DNA of 64,000 nucleotides from an uncultured Flavobacteriaceae bacterium (lineage in GTDB: Bacteria > Bacteroidota > Bacteroidia > Flavobacteriales > Flavobacteriaceae). The number at the start of each line of letters is the position of its first letter. Position 1 is the stretch's first letter. The stretch spans positions 50,771 through 114,770 of the forward strand of contig CAKZOO010000160.1 in NCBI GenBank assembly GCA_937136455.1. The letters run 5' to 3'. This document shows positions 41,889-50,808 of this stretch, piece by piece. Both the position numbers and the translations under genes were made by a program. Under the pieces are notes generated by a model. The model worked only from the letters and a program-made list of their open reading frames with translations. It was not told the origin of the DNA and did not search any database.

Positions 41889-44084
41889 TTATTTAGACAT
41901 CTTCTGAGCCACAGATTTCAGGACAGTCGTATAGATTTCATCTTTTTTCAATGGCACTCCAGAGTCTTTGTTGAGTTTCAAAACTTTCGCTTCGATACTG
42001 TCGTAGTCAGCCCCTGCATCTTTGAGCATCATAGCGTAATTGAGTAGGGTGTTATTCCTACCACCTACGTCCATATTATTCAAGAACCAACGCTCCAATG
42101 CATCCATATTTCCAAGATCTACAACGCTTTGTACATACTCGTTATTTGCTTTGGTTTTAGGAATAAATGGAAGCACATCAAGGACTTGTGGTCCTCGATT
42201 GATGAAGACAGTTGCAAGGTCGTTAGTACGCCATTTACGACTACGTTGGTTTGCAGCAGTGTCTGAATCAAACGGTAGCCACATAGCAAAAGAGTTCATG
42301 AATTCCTTGTAATCATCCTTGTCCAAATGAAGGACATAGTTAGTTGGTAGTATTAATCGGAACCTGTGCTCTTCTTCAGTGTGACTTTTGGTGGTGTAAG
42401 TTGCAAAAGTATAGTTTTTTAACAAATCATGTACATGTTCAATACGGACAGCATGTTTGATTTGCTCTCCAGATTTGTTGTACATGTCACCATCAATGTC
42501 GATCACAATCATATTGAAGCCAGGAATTACCTTGTCTTCTGATCGGTGCTCACCTTCGAATGTGTGGTTACACCAATGTATTCCTGGGGCTTTGAAGAGT
42601 TTTTCCAGGTTTGCCAATGGTTGTTCCACTGGTTCGTAATCATAAGCGAAATGATCGCTCATGGAAAACTTCAGTTTGTTAAAATCAGTTTCTTTTAAAG
42701 TTGAACCACTGAAAAATTCCACACTTTGTACTGTGTTCTTAGTGATGACAACATGATTGCTAACGCCCCATGCCATAGCCAAGTCCATTATCTCTTTACG
42801 AGCGACGGTCGAGGTAGGGTAATAAGGTAGATCTTCAACTAAGTCTGCATGAGTGAGATTATCAGGACTAGTTGCAATGTACTTCGCTAATCGAACAAAG
42901 TTTCGTTCTCTTTTAAGGAGCTTCTGAAATGATGCACCTGACTCTTCGGCAACCTTGATAGCCTGCCGAATATGCTGGATTTGTATATCCTGAGAATCAT
43001 CTAAGAAAGCATATACCCCAGCAAGTTTCAGAGATTTGAAATATCTGTGCGATAGTTCAGCTTTACGTATTTCTTCATGCTCTGGCATCTCATTGGCTGT
43101 CGCTTCACAATGAAGACGGTAGCTTATCAACTCAATGCCCACGTCTTCTGGAACTTGCAACTCTGTATCAAAGTATTTGGGATCGGAAAACTTAGTGAAG
43201 AATGTTTGCCAACGACTAATAGTAAGATTTTGGCTTTTATTTACTAGTCCTTTGTAGACATCTTTTGGATCAACTGTTGCAAACTTAGTTTCGCTTCGGC
43301 CCATTCCAAAAAAACAGCGTCGGGCATAACCCGTTGCTAAGAAAGAGTAAAACTCTTCTTCAATTTTAGATCCGTCAAATAGTTTGGAAGTAGTACCAAA
43401 CATCAAAGTATTGGCTGGTGTAGAACCAGCAATATCTAAACCTCGTTCATTGTCTGGAGTATTTTTGACGAGCTTTGCCTTGATTTTACCAAGATCATAT
43501 AGCTCAAGCAAGATGTTGAGCACTTCGTTATTGCCTAACAGATTGGAACCCATTTCATCCATTTGAAAATTAATAGATCCTAATCCTGCGAGGAGCAGTT
43601 TATACCTTAACTGTTTTACAGCAGGTCCAGTACCACTGTCGAAGATAAATGGAGCATGTCCCTGACGTTTAAAATCATTCTCTAGTATTTCCAATTCTTT
43701 AGTCTCATCACCACCTTTGGCAGCAGCAATATCTACTGCAAGATTAAAAAGGTTGGTTTCAGCTATTTGATGAAAAGTATTTTTCATAAAGGCTTCTCGA
43801 AAACCAAGAAGCACATCTTCCATGAGACTCACTGAGTGACCTTTACCAAAACCTGACGTAGCCAGAGCAATGGAATATATGTTCACAGGAAGTACACCAC
43901 GTTCAGGTGAACGGATTTTACATCTCATGGATGAAGGTATAAGGCCAAGGAAGTACGCCACTTCAGCCTGAAAGAAGTCACGATTTACATTACCTGTGCG
44001 ATGGCACAGGAGGTCAACCAGTTCTTGCATTGCGGGAAAGTGTGGCGTGTTTTCAATAACCTGTAGGTCATAAAAACTAGACAT
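41889..44084 (-). CDS. Primase-helicase: N-terminal ATPase fused to AEP primase (731 aa)
   Basis: Start at 44084 (MSSFYDLQVI), overlapping the stop of the HNH gene; a longer frame to 44165 would run through that gene. An ATPase domain of DUF3987 style is first (Walker A ATSGFGKGHS, Walker B-like INFQMDEMGSN). From about 490 a primase of the archaeal-eukaryotic type follows (catalytic DxD in MIVIDIDGD, then HRFRLILPT, then RKWRTND). Unusual order: helicase-like part N-terminal, primase C-terminal. Corresponds to the N4 gp42/gp43 functions. Confidence 0.75.
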   Translation of the reverse strand: MSSFYDLQVIENTPHFPAMQELVDLLCHRTGNVNRDFFQAEVAYFLGLIPSSMRCKIRSPERGVLPVNIYSIALATSGFGKGHSVSLMEDVLLGFREAFMKNTFHQIAETNLFNLAVDIAAAKGGDETKELEILENDFKRQGHAPFIFDSGTGPAVKQLRYKLLLAGLGSINFQMDEMGSNLLGNNEVLNILLELYDLGKIKAKLVKNTPDNERGLDIAGSTPANTLMFGTTSKLFDGSKIEEEFYSFLATGYARRCFFGMGRSETKFATVDPKDVYKGLVNKSQNLTISRWQTFFTKFSDPKYFDTELQVPEDVGIELISYRLHCEATANEMPEHEEIRKAELSHRYFKSLKLAGVYAFLDDSQDIQIQHIRQAIKVAEESGASFQKLLKRERNFVRLAKYIATSPDNLTHADLVEDLPYYPTSTVARKEIMDLAMAWGVSNHVVITKNTVQSVEFFSGSTLKETDFNKLKFSMSDHFAYDYEPVEQPLANLEKLFKAPGIHWCNHTFEGEHRSEDKVIPGFNMIVIDIDGDMYNKSGEQIKHAVRIEHVHDLLKNYTFATYTTKSHTEEEHRFRLILPTNYVLHLDKDDYKEFMNSFAMWLPFDSDTAANQRSRKWRTNDLATVFINRGPQVLDVLPFIPKTKANNEYVQSVVDLGNMDALERWFLNNMDVGGRNNTLLNYAMMLKDAGADYDSIEAKVLKLNKDSGVPLKKDEIYTTVLKSVAQKMSK

Positions 44085-44535
44085 CTGGGAAATACTCCTT
44101 GTGAATTTCTTTGGCTCGTTTCTGATATGCGTCAGAAGCAAGCTCAGGTGTTTCGAATGTCCCAAGTCTTTCGGTCTGACCGTTCATTGTGACTTTAGCT
44201 TCCCAGCGTTTGCCTTTGGCATACACCCCTCGGAAACCCGAAGAAGGAAGTGTTCTGTCTCGGTTAAGACAGTTCTGTTGATGAATGGTCTCTCGAAGAT
44301 TCGAAGGACGATTGTTGTCTCTGTTCCGATCCCTATGGTCAACGCCTTTGGGCCAATATCCATGGATTTTGTACCAAGCTATTGATGCTGCTCGATATTT
44401 CTTACCTTGGTACTGAATGGAACGATATCCTTCATGGTCAAGAACACCAGCGATAGTGCCTGCCTTGACTGAGCCTACTGAGACTAGCCAAGTCAGAGCA
44501 CCAGTGTCGGGGTCGTAAGACAGATCGTCAAACAT
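44077..44535 (-). CDS. HNH homing endonuclease with AP2 domain (152 aa), inserted
   Basis: Start at 44535, overlapping the upstream stop (ATGTTTGA). The HNH core is VDHRDRNRDNNRPSNLRETIHQQN with the preceding RAASIAWYKIHGYWPKG; the C-terminal SSGFRGVYAKGKRWEAKVTMNG is an AP2-type DNA-binding domain. Its last codons (KEYFPDV) copy the end of the upstream nuclease gene (also KEYFPDV), and its stop overlaps the next ATG exactly as in the presumed ancestral junction. A mobile gene placed between two essential genes without harming either. Confidence 0.85.
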   Translation of the reverse strand: MFDDLSYDPDTGALTWLVSVGSVKAGTIAGVLDHEGYRSIQYQGKKYRAASIAWYKIHGYWPKGVDHRDRNRDNNRPSNLRETIHQQNCLNRDRTLPSSGFRGVYAKGKRWEAKVTMNGQTERLGTFETPELASDAYQKRAKEIHKEYFPDV

Positions 44536-45523
44536 CTGGGAAATATTCTTTCCGCTGTTCACAAATCGAAAAAGCAGGACAATAATCACATGCTTTGACT
44601 TCTCCTTTAACGGTAATAACTACACCTTTCCCTTTTTCAGCTTTATGTTGTTCAGCATCAGCAAGATTATCAAAGGTTTTTTGTGATCTACCATTTCTTT
44701 TTGCTGTTTCAGCATTAGCATAGTATTTATATGAATCTGCTTGTTTCCAAAGATCATAATCTGAACAACGAATTAATTTGTTTTGTTGATGAGTATATTT
44801 AGCATTCAATTGAATTTCAGAAAGTTTAGCAATAATCCATTTTTCTGTTTCTTCAATTGACATTAACGGAAACTCTTTGTGAGTTACTTTAGTTTGAGGA
44901 TAGTTTGGATCTGCTTTAGCTCTAAATTTCTGCCAATCTGTAAAAATAAATTCAATTCGCATTTTATCTTGCCAAATTAATTCAGGCATAATGTAACGAT
45001 ACATAGAACCTTGAAGAATATAATCTGCATCTTTTTTTCCACTAGTATAGGAAAAAGTAGATGTAGTTTTTACATCACGGTATGCACCATTAATTGCAAA
45101 ATCAAGTTGGCCAGTGAGGATGATACCACCTACTTCTTTGAATCCTCGTTGTTCAAGAAATATTGGGATATCATCCTCACCGACTTCAGAAGGATCTGGA
45201 TTAATCAAAACACGATCAATCACTGACTGGGGATAATGGAGACGTCGCATAGCTCCCTTCCAGTCGCCTTCTGTCCACGCTCGCTCAATAGAATCATGTA
45301 GTCCATGTCCTACTCGCGAAGCAATCAAATCAGAAACATCCATTTGGACTGTATTCTGATCTACTTGACGTTCCAAAATGAGCCTACGAGTAGGTTTCAT
45401 CAAGGTTGTTACACTAATCAATTCACCTTTAGGAGCTACATCAGCACCGCTGTAATAGCCTTGTTGAAGTAACCATACTGCAATAGGAAGATCAATCTGA
45501 TGGTTGTTAGTTACTTTTTTCAT
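44528..45523 (-). CDS. PD-(D/E)XK exonuclease, RecB/Cas4-like (331 aa)
   Basis: The catalytic signature is seen as TGQLDFAI...YRDVKTTSTF (Asp, then D-x-K) near 137-153, after a typical helix GHGLHDSIERAW. Cysteines near the C-terminus (KACDYCPAFSIC) recall the iron-sulphur cluster of Cas4/AddB-type nucleases. Translationally coupled to PolC upstream (ATGA). Likely processes DNA ends in replication or recombination. Confidence 0.78.
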   Translation of the reverse strand: MKKVTNNHQIDLPIAVWLLQQGYYSGADVAPKGELISVTTLMKPTRRLILERQVDQNTVQMDVSDLIASRVGHGLHDSIERAWTEGDWKGAMRRLHYPQSVIDRVLINPDPSEVGEDDIPIFLEQRGFKEVGGIILTGQLDFAINGAYRDVKTTSTFSYTSGKKDADYILQGSMYRYIMPELIWQDKMRIEFIFTDWQKFRAKADPNYPQTKVTHKEFPLMSIEETEKWIIAKLSEIQLNAKYTHQQNKLIRCSDYDLWKQADSYKYYANAETAKRNGRSQKTFDNLADAEQHKAEKGKGVVITVKGEVKACDYCPAFSICEQRKEYFPDV

Positions 45524-46383
45524 GCTGCTATTCCTTGTTCTTTGAGATCGGCTAAGTGTTTGACGATCTTTTCTTTGATTTGATTTTCATTAGCTGCATT
45601 TGGAATGTCGAAGCCATGGTTCCAGTTTGGATAAAAGATCTCAACTGAACCAGACAACTTAACTTCGTCATGCCAGATCTCAGGATCATTTTGCCATGCT
45701 ACATCTTTAGGAAGCTCATTGTTAAGATATATCAGAGCTTCATATGCTCCATCTCTAACGAGATAGTATTGAGCATCGTGAATGTGAGCACAGGGTCTGA
45801 TATCCAGACGGTGCTTGGATTTTCTGACTTTTTTCATGAAGGCACTAGCTGCTCTGGAGTTTAACATGCAGTAAGACTGGCCCATTGCATTACCTGCTGT
45901 TCTTCCTTCTGCTGCTGCTTCTCTTGGCGTCTTAGAGACGTTCAAGATAGTTTGTGCAAGCAGAGGTGTTCTAACTCTTAAACCGAAAGCTACAGTGATG
46001 TAACCATCGTGTGTAGCTTGCTCCAGCTTATCGTTAACGTATTGAATAGAGGCTGCATACATTTTTTTATATTTACTCTCAACCATTTGAGCTTTTTCTT
46101 TACTGAAACCACAGTTGGTCATTAGTGTATGAAAAGTTCCTTGATAGGTGAGAGCAAAAGTCGGAGCCTTGCTTTCCTGTCTCAAAGGTTTGTACTTCTT
46201 GGCTATCGAGTTAATCGAATCCACAGAAGAAGGGTCAATATCTGGCATCTGATCTCCAAAGTATCCGTAAGCACGTAGTGAGTGACCATCATAACCGTCA
46301 GTTTGACCGACTTTCTTAATCGACACTTTAGCAGCGGTTGGTATTGAAATTGTTGGCCCTTTTAAGATTGAGTTTAGCTGCAT
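45520..46383 (-). CDS. DNA polymerase I-type, C-terminal part (PolC half, 287 aa)
   Basis: Residues 28-287 continue the polymerase after the break: TDGYDGHSLRAYGYFGDQMPDI, fingers motif B RQESKAPTFALTYQG, and palm motif C AHIHDAQYYL with its catalytic Asp. Residues 1-27 (MQLNSILKGPTISIPTAAKV...) are not polymerase. The ATG has its own ribosome site (AAAAGGAATCGAACTA) inside the end of the HNH gene. It must pair with the product of 46860-48839 to make an active N4 gp39-like enzyme. Confidence 0.88.
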   Translation of the reverse strand: MQLNSILKGPTISIPTAAKVSIKKVGQTDGYDGHSLRAYGYFGDQMPDIDPSSVDSINSIAKKYKPLRQESKAPTFALTYQGTFHTLMTNCGFSKEKAQMVESKYKKMYAASIQYVNDKLEQATHDGYITVAFGLRVRTPLLAQTILNVSKTPREAAAEGRTAGNAMGQSYCMLNSRAASAFMKKVRKSKHRLDIRPCAHIHDAQYYLVRDGAYEALIYLNNELPKDVAWQNDPEIWHDEVKLSGSVEIFYPNWNHGFDIPNAANENQIKEKIVKHLADLKEQGIAA

Positions 46384-46885
46384 TAGTTCGATTCCTTTTC
46401 ATCACTTCTGACCATTGATCTTGTAATCCATCTTTCTCAGCAGTCTGTCGAAGCATTCTGCTAAGTGTATTTGGATGAGAAGTAATACCTTCCCAAATAT
46501 TTTTGACTTGTTCTCCTTTTAAGACTCGATGAAGAAGTTCTCTTCGTACTTCAAGAGAAACAAAGCCTTTACGAAGACCAGTTTTGAAAGCGTGTTGGGC
46601 GTTGCCAGACTCATCTATCCATTCAAGATTTTGACAATCATTGTTGGATTTATTTCCATCAATGTGATTCACCAATGGGTGCTCATAGGGGTTTGGAATA
46701 AAATGTAAAGCTACTAGACGATGTACTAGTAACTGTTTTTTCTCTCCCATAAAGTTCAATTGAACCTTCATATACCCATTAGGATTTTGTGTTTGATTTT
46801 GCCATTTTTCTTTTTGTTTGTTCCAAATGAGACCACCACTGGTGATCTCATATTTTTCTTCAAATTTTGCTATTCCACATCTCAT
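46328..46885 (-). CDS. HNH homing endonuclease inserted in the DNA polymerase gene (185 aa)
   Basis: Start at 46885 (MRCGIAKFEEKYEITSGGLI) with GGAGAAAAGTTTT upstream, inside the last codons of PolN; an in-frame ATG at 46936 is less likely. An NUMOD4-like N-terminus leads to an HNH core (HRLVALHFIPNPYEHPLVNHIDGNKSNNDCQNLEW is the region; key His, Asn-His, Asn-Leu-Glu-Trp) and an NUMOD1-like helix-turn-helix end. It overlaps both polymerase halves and so has replaced almost all of the 689-bp insert. Confidence 0.85.
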   Translation of the reverse strand: MRCGIAKFEEKYEITSGGLIWNKQKEKWQNQTQNPNGYMKVQLNFMGEKKQLLVHRLVALHFIPNPYEHPLVNHIDGNKSNNDCQNLEWIDESGNAQHAFKTGLRKGFVSLEVRRELLHRVLKGEQVKNIWEGITSHPNTLSRMLRQTAEKDGLQDQWSEVMKRNRTNAAKLNLKRANNFNTNRC

Positions 46886-48839
46886 AAAACTTTTCTCCGG
46901 TGTAAGTATTTCCATCATATTCGACCTCAGAATCATCTCTGATATGATGGATTACTCCGTCGATTTCAAGCTCATAAACAATGTGGCCCATGTAGACCTT
47001 CAGTTTTTCAGGGTCTTTGGTTTGTAGTGCAGAAATTCGATCCTCAAGAGAATCGAAGTCAAGACCTATGAACAACCAACCGGGAGGAGCTTCAAAGCAT
47101 TCTTTGATCAGCTTGGCAAGTCTTGATTTAAGAGGACCACCAGCAGAGCTTGGAATGTTCTGGAGATTTGGATTGTTTGATGACAATCTACCTGACAATG
47201 TACCACCAATTCGAAAATTACCAAATAGGTAATGCCAACCATCAGATCCAGGTTCTGCTTTTAAGAATGCTGGAAGAAATGTGCTCAAAATGATGGCACT
47301 TGCTTTATACTCCAGCAAGATTTTTAGGAAGTCTTTTGTTTCTTCAGAAATATTATGGTTCAGCAATTTTTCAAGAGTATCGGCTCCGGTTGATGGCAAA
47401 CCTGAATCGGTTAAATCCAAAACTGGTAAACCCAGAAACTCTTTTGAATACAACAGCCTTTGAAGCTGAGGTGCTGAACTAGGATTGAACGTAATCTCCA
47501 GATCTTTGGTAAGGCCCAAGTCAGATCTGGTAACAACTTTGGTTTTAAGTTTTGCGTTCTTTTTAGTAAGAGCATCTTCTTCTAGTTGGTAGATGAATCC
47601 TTGTACAATTTTTGTCTGTTTCATTTTCCAAACGTTGTATTCTGATTCACCTGTAAGTAGTTTATCAAGGTTAATGACTTTCTGTATATTTACAGGTAAA
47701 CCAGTCAATTGCATTTGGATAATGTCTACAACCCATTGCTTAAAATGATCACGATAGATTTCTTCTTGCTGATCATCGATCATTGTCTGGTAATGCTTGT
47801 TGTATACATACCATGTACTTAAACCATCAATCAGATTGTATTCCAGCAAGGTATCCAGAGGAATCTGTCTGATGTCTTTGATTTCTTCAACAGCATAATT
47901 ACCGGCAAACTCCTGTGCTTGAGCTTTAAGACCTAACTCATTGCCAGCACAGGAATTTGTGGCGAGGTAAGTTATCAATTGGGTACATTCCCAGTTGTGT
48001 AACATTACCTCTAACCCCTCCAGTATACCCTCTTGATCGAGGATATGATCCATGAACAGTTGGTAAATCAACACGTACACATCATATGAGATGTTGTGAT
48101 AAATCATACGATTTCCACCGGCTTTGAACCGGTAGAAGAATGTTTTGAGAGCCTGACGAATGATGGCATTTTCTGCTTTGGTTTGGCAGTTATCTACCTC
48201 AAAGGCAACACCTTCATGTTGATTCCAGCAGAAGGTGATTGTACCAATACCAGCGTCGAAGTGCTTCAGTGAGAAACCCTCAATGTCACAAGTTAGATCG
48301 CAGTCCATCTCGATTAGCTTGTCGAGCCAAGCGAGCTTGTCTTTTACTGTAGATGGATACGTTGCGGACTTGATGATATCAGATCCGAGCTTCTTGCTGC
48401 TTCCAGTGTTAACAAAATTGACCATGGAGCTAAGTGCTTGGTCAATTTTGGATCGAGTTTTTTCCGGGTCGTAGAAAACACGGGAGTAATGGGGGCAGTA
48501 CGTGACTTTAAACCCACCCACTCCATCAAAAATATCACCAATGTTCGCATCTGTTTTTCCTTGCTTAGTTAAGACTTTGAAGTAATCAGGCTGACATACA
48601 ATCAGAGTTTCTATACCTGCATTTGTGAGATTAGGCAGTAGATCATCAAGGTATTCTTTAATTTCTGTGTTAGATGTCTTTTTCTTTTTTCGATTGAGAT
48701 AAAGATCACAGATCATGATCTCCTGATTCAGCTTGGAAAGCACTGGCATGTAGTGTTTCTTGACTTCAGCCACCTGGATTCGTGGAACCAGAATGGCGAT
48801 CTTTGCTGGATCACCTTTGCCAATGATTTCATATTGCAT
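46860..48839 (-). CDS. DNA polymerase I-type, N-terminal part (PolN half, 659 aa)
   Basis: Carries the 3'-5' exonuclease (DxE as CDIEGFS near 182) and the first part of the polymerase palm, with motif A FDSLEDRISA near 600. Polymerase sequence ends at Tyr616 (KLKVY); residues 617-659 (starting MGHIVYELEIDGVIHHI) are extra. The rest of the palm and the fingers are encoded at 45520-46383. GAGGTAAACC precedes the ATG. Combined native parts are about 876 residues, the usual size of N4-type DNA polymerases as I recall it. Confidence 0.9.
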   Translation of the reverse strand: MQYEIIGKGDPAKIAILVPRIQVAEVKKHYMPVLSKLNQEIMICDLYLNRKKKKTSNTEIKEYLDDLLPNLTNAGIETLIVCQPDYFKVLTKQGKTDANIGDIFDGVGGFKVTYCPHYSRVFYDPEKTRSKIDQALSSMVNFVNTGSSKKLGSDIIKSATYPSTVKDKLAWLDKLIEMDCDLTCDIEGFSLKHFDAGIGTITFCWNQHEGVAFEVDNCQTKAENAIIRQALKTFFYRFKAGGNRMIYHNISYDVYVLIYQLFMDHILDQEGILEGLEVMLHNWECTQLITYLATNSCAGNELGLKAQAQEFAGNYAVEEIKDIRQIPLDTLLEYNLIDGLSTWYVYNKHYQTMIDDQQEEIYRDHFKQWVVDIIQMQLTGLPVNIQKVINLDKLLTGESEYNVWKMKQTKIVQGFIYQLEEDALTKKNAKLKTKVVTRSDLGLTKDLEITFNPSSAPQLQRLLYSKEFLGLPVLDLTDSGLPSTGADTLEKLLNHNISEETKDFLKILLEYKASAIILSTFLPAFLKAEPGSDGWHYLFGNFRIGGTLSGRLSSNNPNLQNIPSSAGGPLKSRLAKLIKECFEAPPGWLFIGLDFDSLEDRISALQTKDPEKLKVYMGHIVYELEIDGVIHHIRDDSEVEYDGNTYTGEKFYEMWNSKI

Positions 48840-48842
48840 GGT

Positions 48843-49175
48843 TTACCTCATGTCTTCTGGCCTCTTTGAAAAGAAGAGGGTATCGACTGGATCTTCGATA
48901 GTGAAAGACTGTTGGTATAGTCCATCCATCAGAAGGAGTGCAAGTTCGTGTGCTTTGTCCTTAATGTCAACGAAAGATGTAGCCGGAAACCGAGGGTAAT
49001 TGATGAGTGTGATACAGAAGCCACTCTCTTCACCCCCGGTGTAGATGTAATTCATAGGACAGATCGAGACACACATACCACGAGTACAATACTGACGACA
49101 GATGTCTTCAGCTTTGGTATAGTTGCCAGCCATCCAGATCTTAACCCAGAATGTAGGTGCATGTTTCCTGATCAT
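48843..49175 (-). CDS. Conserved-looking small phage protein (110 aa)
   Basis: The N-terminal half (FWVKIWMAGNYTKAEDICRQ, then YIYTGGEESG) has the look of a family of small proteins in N4-like and other phages whose function is unknown. Several cysteines (CRQYC, GMC, SIC). Its ATG overlaps the helicase stop (ATGA) and it is followed 3 bases later by PolN, so it is in the replication operon. Confidence 0.65.
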   Translation of the reverse strand: MIRKHAPTFWVKIWMAGNYTKAEDICRQYCTRGMCVSICPMNYIYTGGEESGFCITLINYPRFPATSFVDIKDKAHELALLLMDGLYQQSFTIEDPVDTLFFSKRPEDMR

Positions 49176-50446
49176 TTAAAAAATCTTTCTGGAAGTTCAC
49201 CCCGGATGTAGATCCGGTTCTTAGGACGGGTGAGAGCCACGTATTGGAGACGGGCTGTCATTTCATCCTGAGTACATTTACCAATATCAGAAAGATCTAC
49301 AATTACTTCGTCATAAGTAGAACCTTGTGCTTTATGTGTCGTACTAGCTGCCACTGATCTAAGATCAGGATGGTTATCACGAAACTTAAAGAAACGGTCC
49401 CATTTTTTACGGGACTTCCAATATTTCAAGACTTCCTCACGGTCAGTGGGATTCTCAGTAACTGTTACATTATAAACTATGAGGGTTTCAGGGTCACGAA
49501 CAACAAGATCCACCATGTCACAGATACCACCAGGAACGACTTCTGATTCATATGGTTCTCCTCGTTCAATCACCTCAACTACTTGGTCGGTATATAGTCG
49601 TGTCTTATCTACGAGTTCTGCTGACGAGTTATTAGTTAGTATTTCTCCGACTGCGTAGTTTTGTGTATATCCTCGAAGCTCTCGAACATACAAATTGTAA
49701 TTACGAACTCTGTCATTTGTATAACAGAGAATTCGTTTGTTAGGATTTTCAAGATGGTATTCACGCTCCATAATTCCTTTCATTTGGTTCCCAGATATGA
49801 AATCAATCACACCTGGAACTTCTTGAATTTTATGGAACTTTCCTGTGAGTACAGTATCTTTGGCTAGGTCAGCTAAGTCCATTAGAGCTTGTTGATTCTG
49901 CTGACGCACAGGAGAAATTAAGAAACTCTCACTTTTGGTTTTGGAGTAGACTGGTGAAATGTGCTCTTTCACTGGAGCAAGCTGATTAGCGTCACCAACA
50001 AAAAGGATCTTACAAGAACTCATAGTGCCTTTGTCGATGAAATCATAAAGTACACGACTAACCATGGAGGATTCATCTATAATGATGAGGGTGTTCATAT
50101 GGACTTCCCATATGGCTGTCGGAACTATTCGCTGCTCACCAGACGTAAAGTCACTGTGGACACGTAGGTTCATGAAGCTATAGATGGTTTGAATATCACC
50201 TCGACGATGTTGCATTGTGTTTTTAAGAACCGCTGCTGCTTTGTTAGTAGTGGCTGTGATCGCCACAGATGTCAGAGGAACTTCAGGATTCTTGTGTTTC
50301 AGAATATCATCAGCTACTTTGGAGATGAAGAAACTTTTGCCAGTCCCAGCCCCACCAGAAACACGATGGTACTTTCGATTTGGGTCATTTATAAAAGCAA
50401 TTACGTCTTGAAACGCTGCTATTTGTTCTTGGTTTAGGACTGCCAT
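49172..50446 (-). CDS. SF1B DNA helicase, Dda/RecD2-like (N4 gp37-like, 424 aa)
   Basis: Walker A GGAGTGKS (Lys37), motif Ia after it, motif II LIIIDESSM (~115), motif III FVGDANQLAP, and late motifs ASTTHKAQGSTYDEV and YVALTRPKNRI. A 5'-3' helicase of the type that assists phage replication. Starts inside the end of the upstream 50434-50808 gene. Confidence 0.88.
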   Translation of the reverse strand: MAVLNQEQIAAFQDVIAFINDPNRKYHRVSGGAGTGKSFFISKVADDILKHKNPEVPLTSVAITATTNKAAAVLKNTMQHRRGDIQTIYSFMNLRVHSDFTSGEQRIVPTAIWEVHMNTLIIIDESSMVSRVLYDFIDKGTMSSCKILFVGDANQLAPVKEHISPVYSKTKSESFLISPVRQQNQQALMDLADLAKDTVLTGKFHKIQEVPGVIDFISGNQMKGIMEREYHLENPNKRILCYTNDRVRNYNLYVRELRGYTQNYAVGEILTNNSSAELVDKTRLYTDQVVEVIERGEPYESEVVPGGICDMVDLVVRDPETLIVYNVTVTENPTDREEVLKYWKSRKKWDRFFKFRDNHPDLRSVAASTTHKAQGSTYDEVIVDLSDIGKCTQDEMTARLQYVALTRPKNRIYIRGELPERFFK

Positions 50447-50808
50447 TTATCTAGGAACCTTTCATTGTGCCATGTCATTTCTTCCAACATCTGTGCATGA
50501 CGAGGAAAAACCTGTTCGGGTTTGATTTTGGGATGAAGCATGTAAACTCCATGGAAAATTCTCCATGAACTATTATGTATGGCTTCGAAAATTTTCATTT
50601 GTATTAAAACTCGATCTCCATCTTTAGGACCAACTTCAATTTTTAAATCTGATTTAGAAGCAATGGAGTATTTATCGATATACCAAAGGTTATGAGCACG
50701 AAAATACATATTAAGAGCTTCTTGTTTGGATGGACAAAGTAATCTCATATGGATGTTTTTGTTTAGACCATTCATAACATTGTCAAAACTGATGGGGATC
50801 AAGGTCAT
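50434..50808 (-). CDS. Hypothetical protein upstream of the helicase (124 aa)
   Basis: I start at 50808 (MTLIPISFDNVMNGLNKN) with AAAGGC upstream; extending to 50934 would read through a strongly structured GC-rich stretch. Contains several aromatic residues in the second half (FEAIHNSSWRIFHGVYMLHPK). Not recognised; co-transcribed with the helicase. Confidence 0.65.
   Translation of the reverse strand: MTLIPISFDNVMNGLNKNIHMRLLCPSKQEALNMYFRAHNLWYIDKYSIASKSDLKIEVGPKDGDRVLIQMKIFEAIHNSSWRIFHGVYMLHPKIKPEQVFPRHAQMLEEMTWHNERFLDKWQS

Noticed and set aside
46303..46991. Intein or group I intron in the DNA polymerase
   Set aside because: No Cys/Ser at the first junction and no His-Asn at the second, three different frames and a length not divisible by three exclude a simple intein. 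For a group I intron the room outside the HNH frame (about 130 bases) is too small for a catalytic core, and no phase-compatible boundary ends in G. cDNA would settle it.
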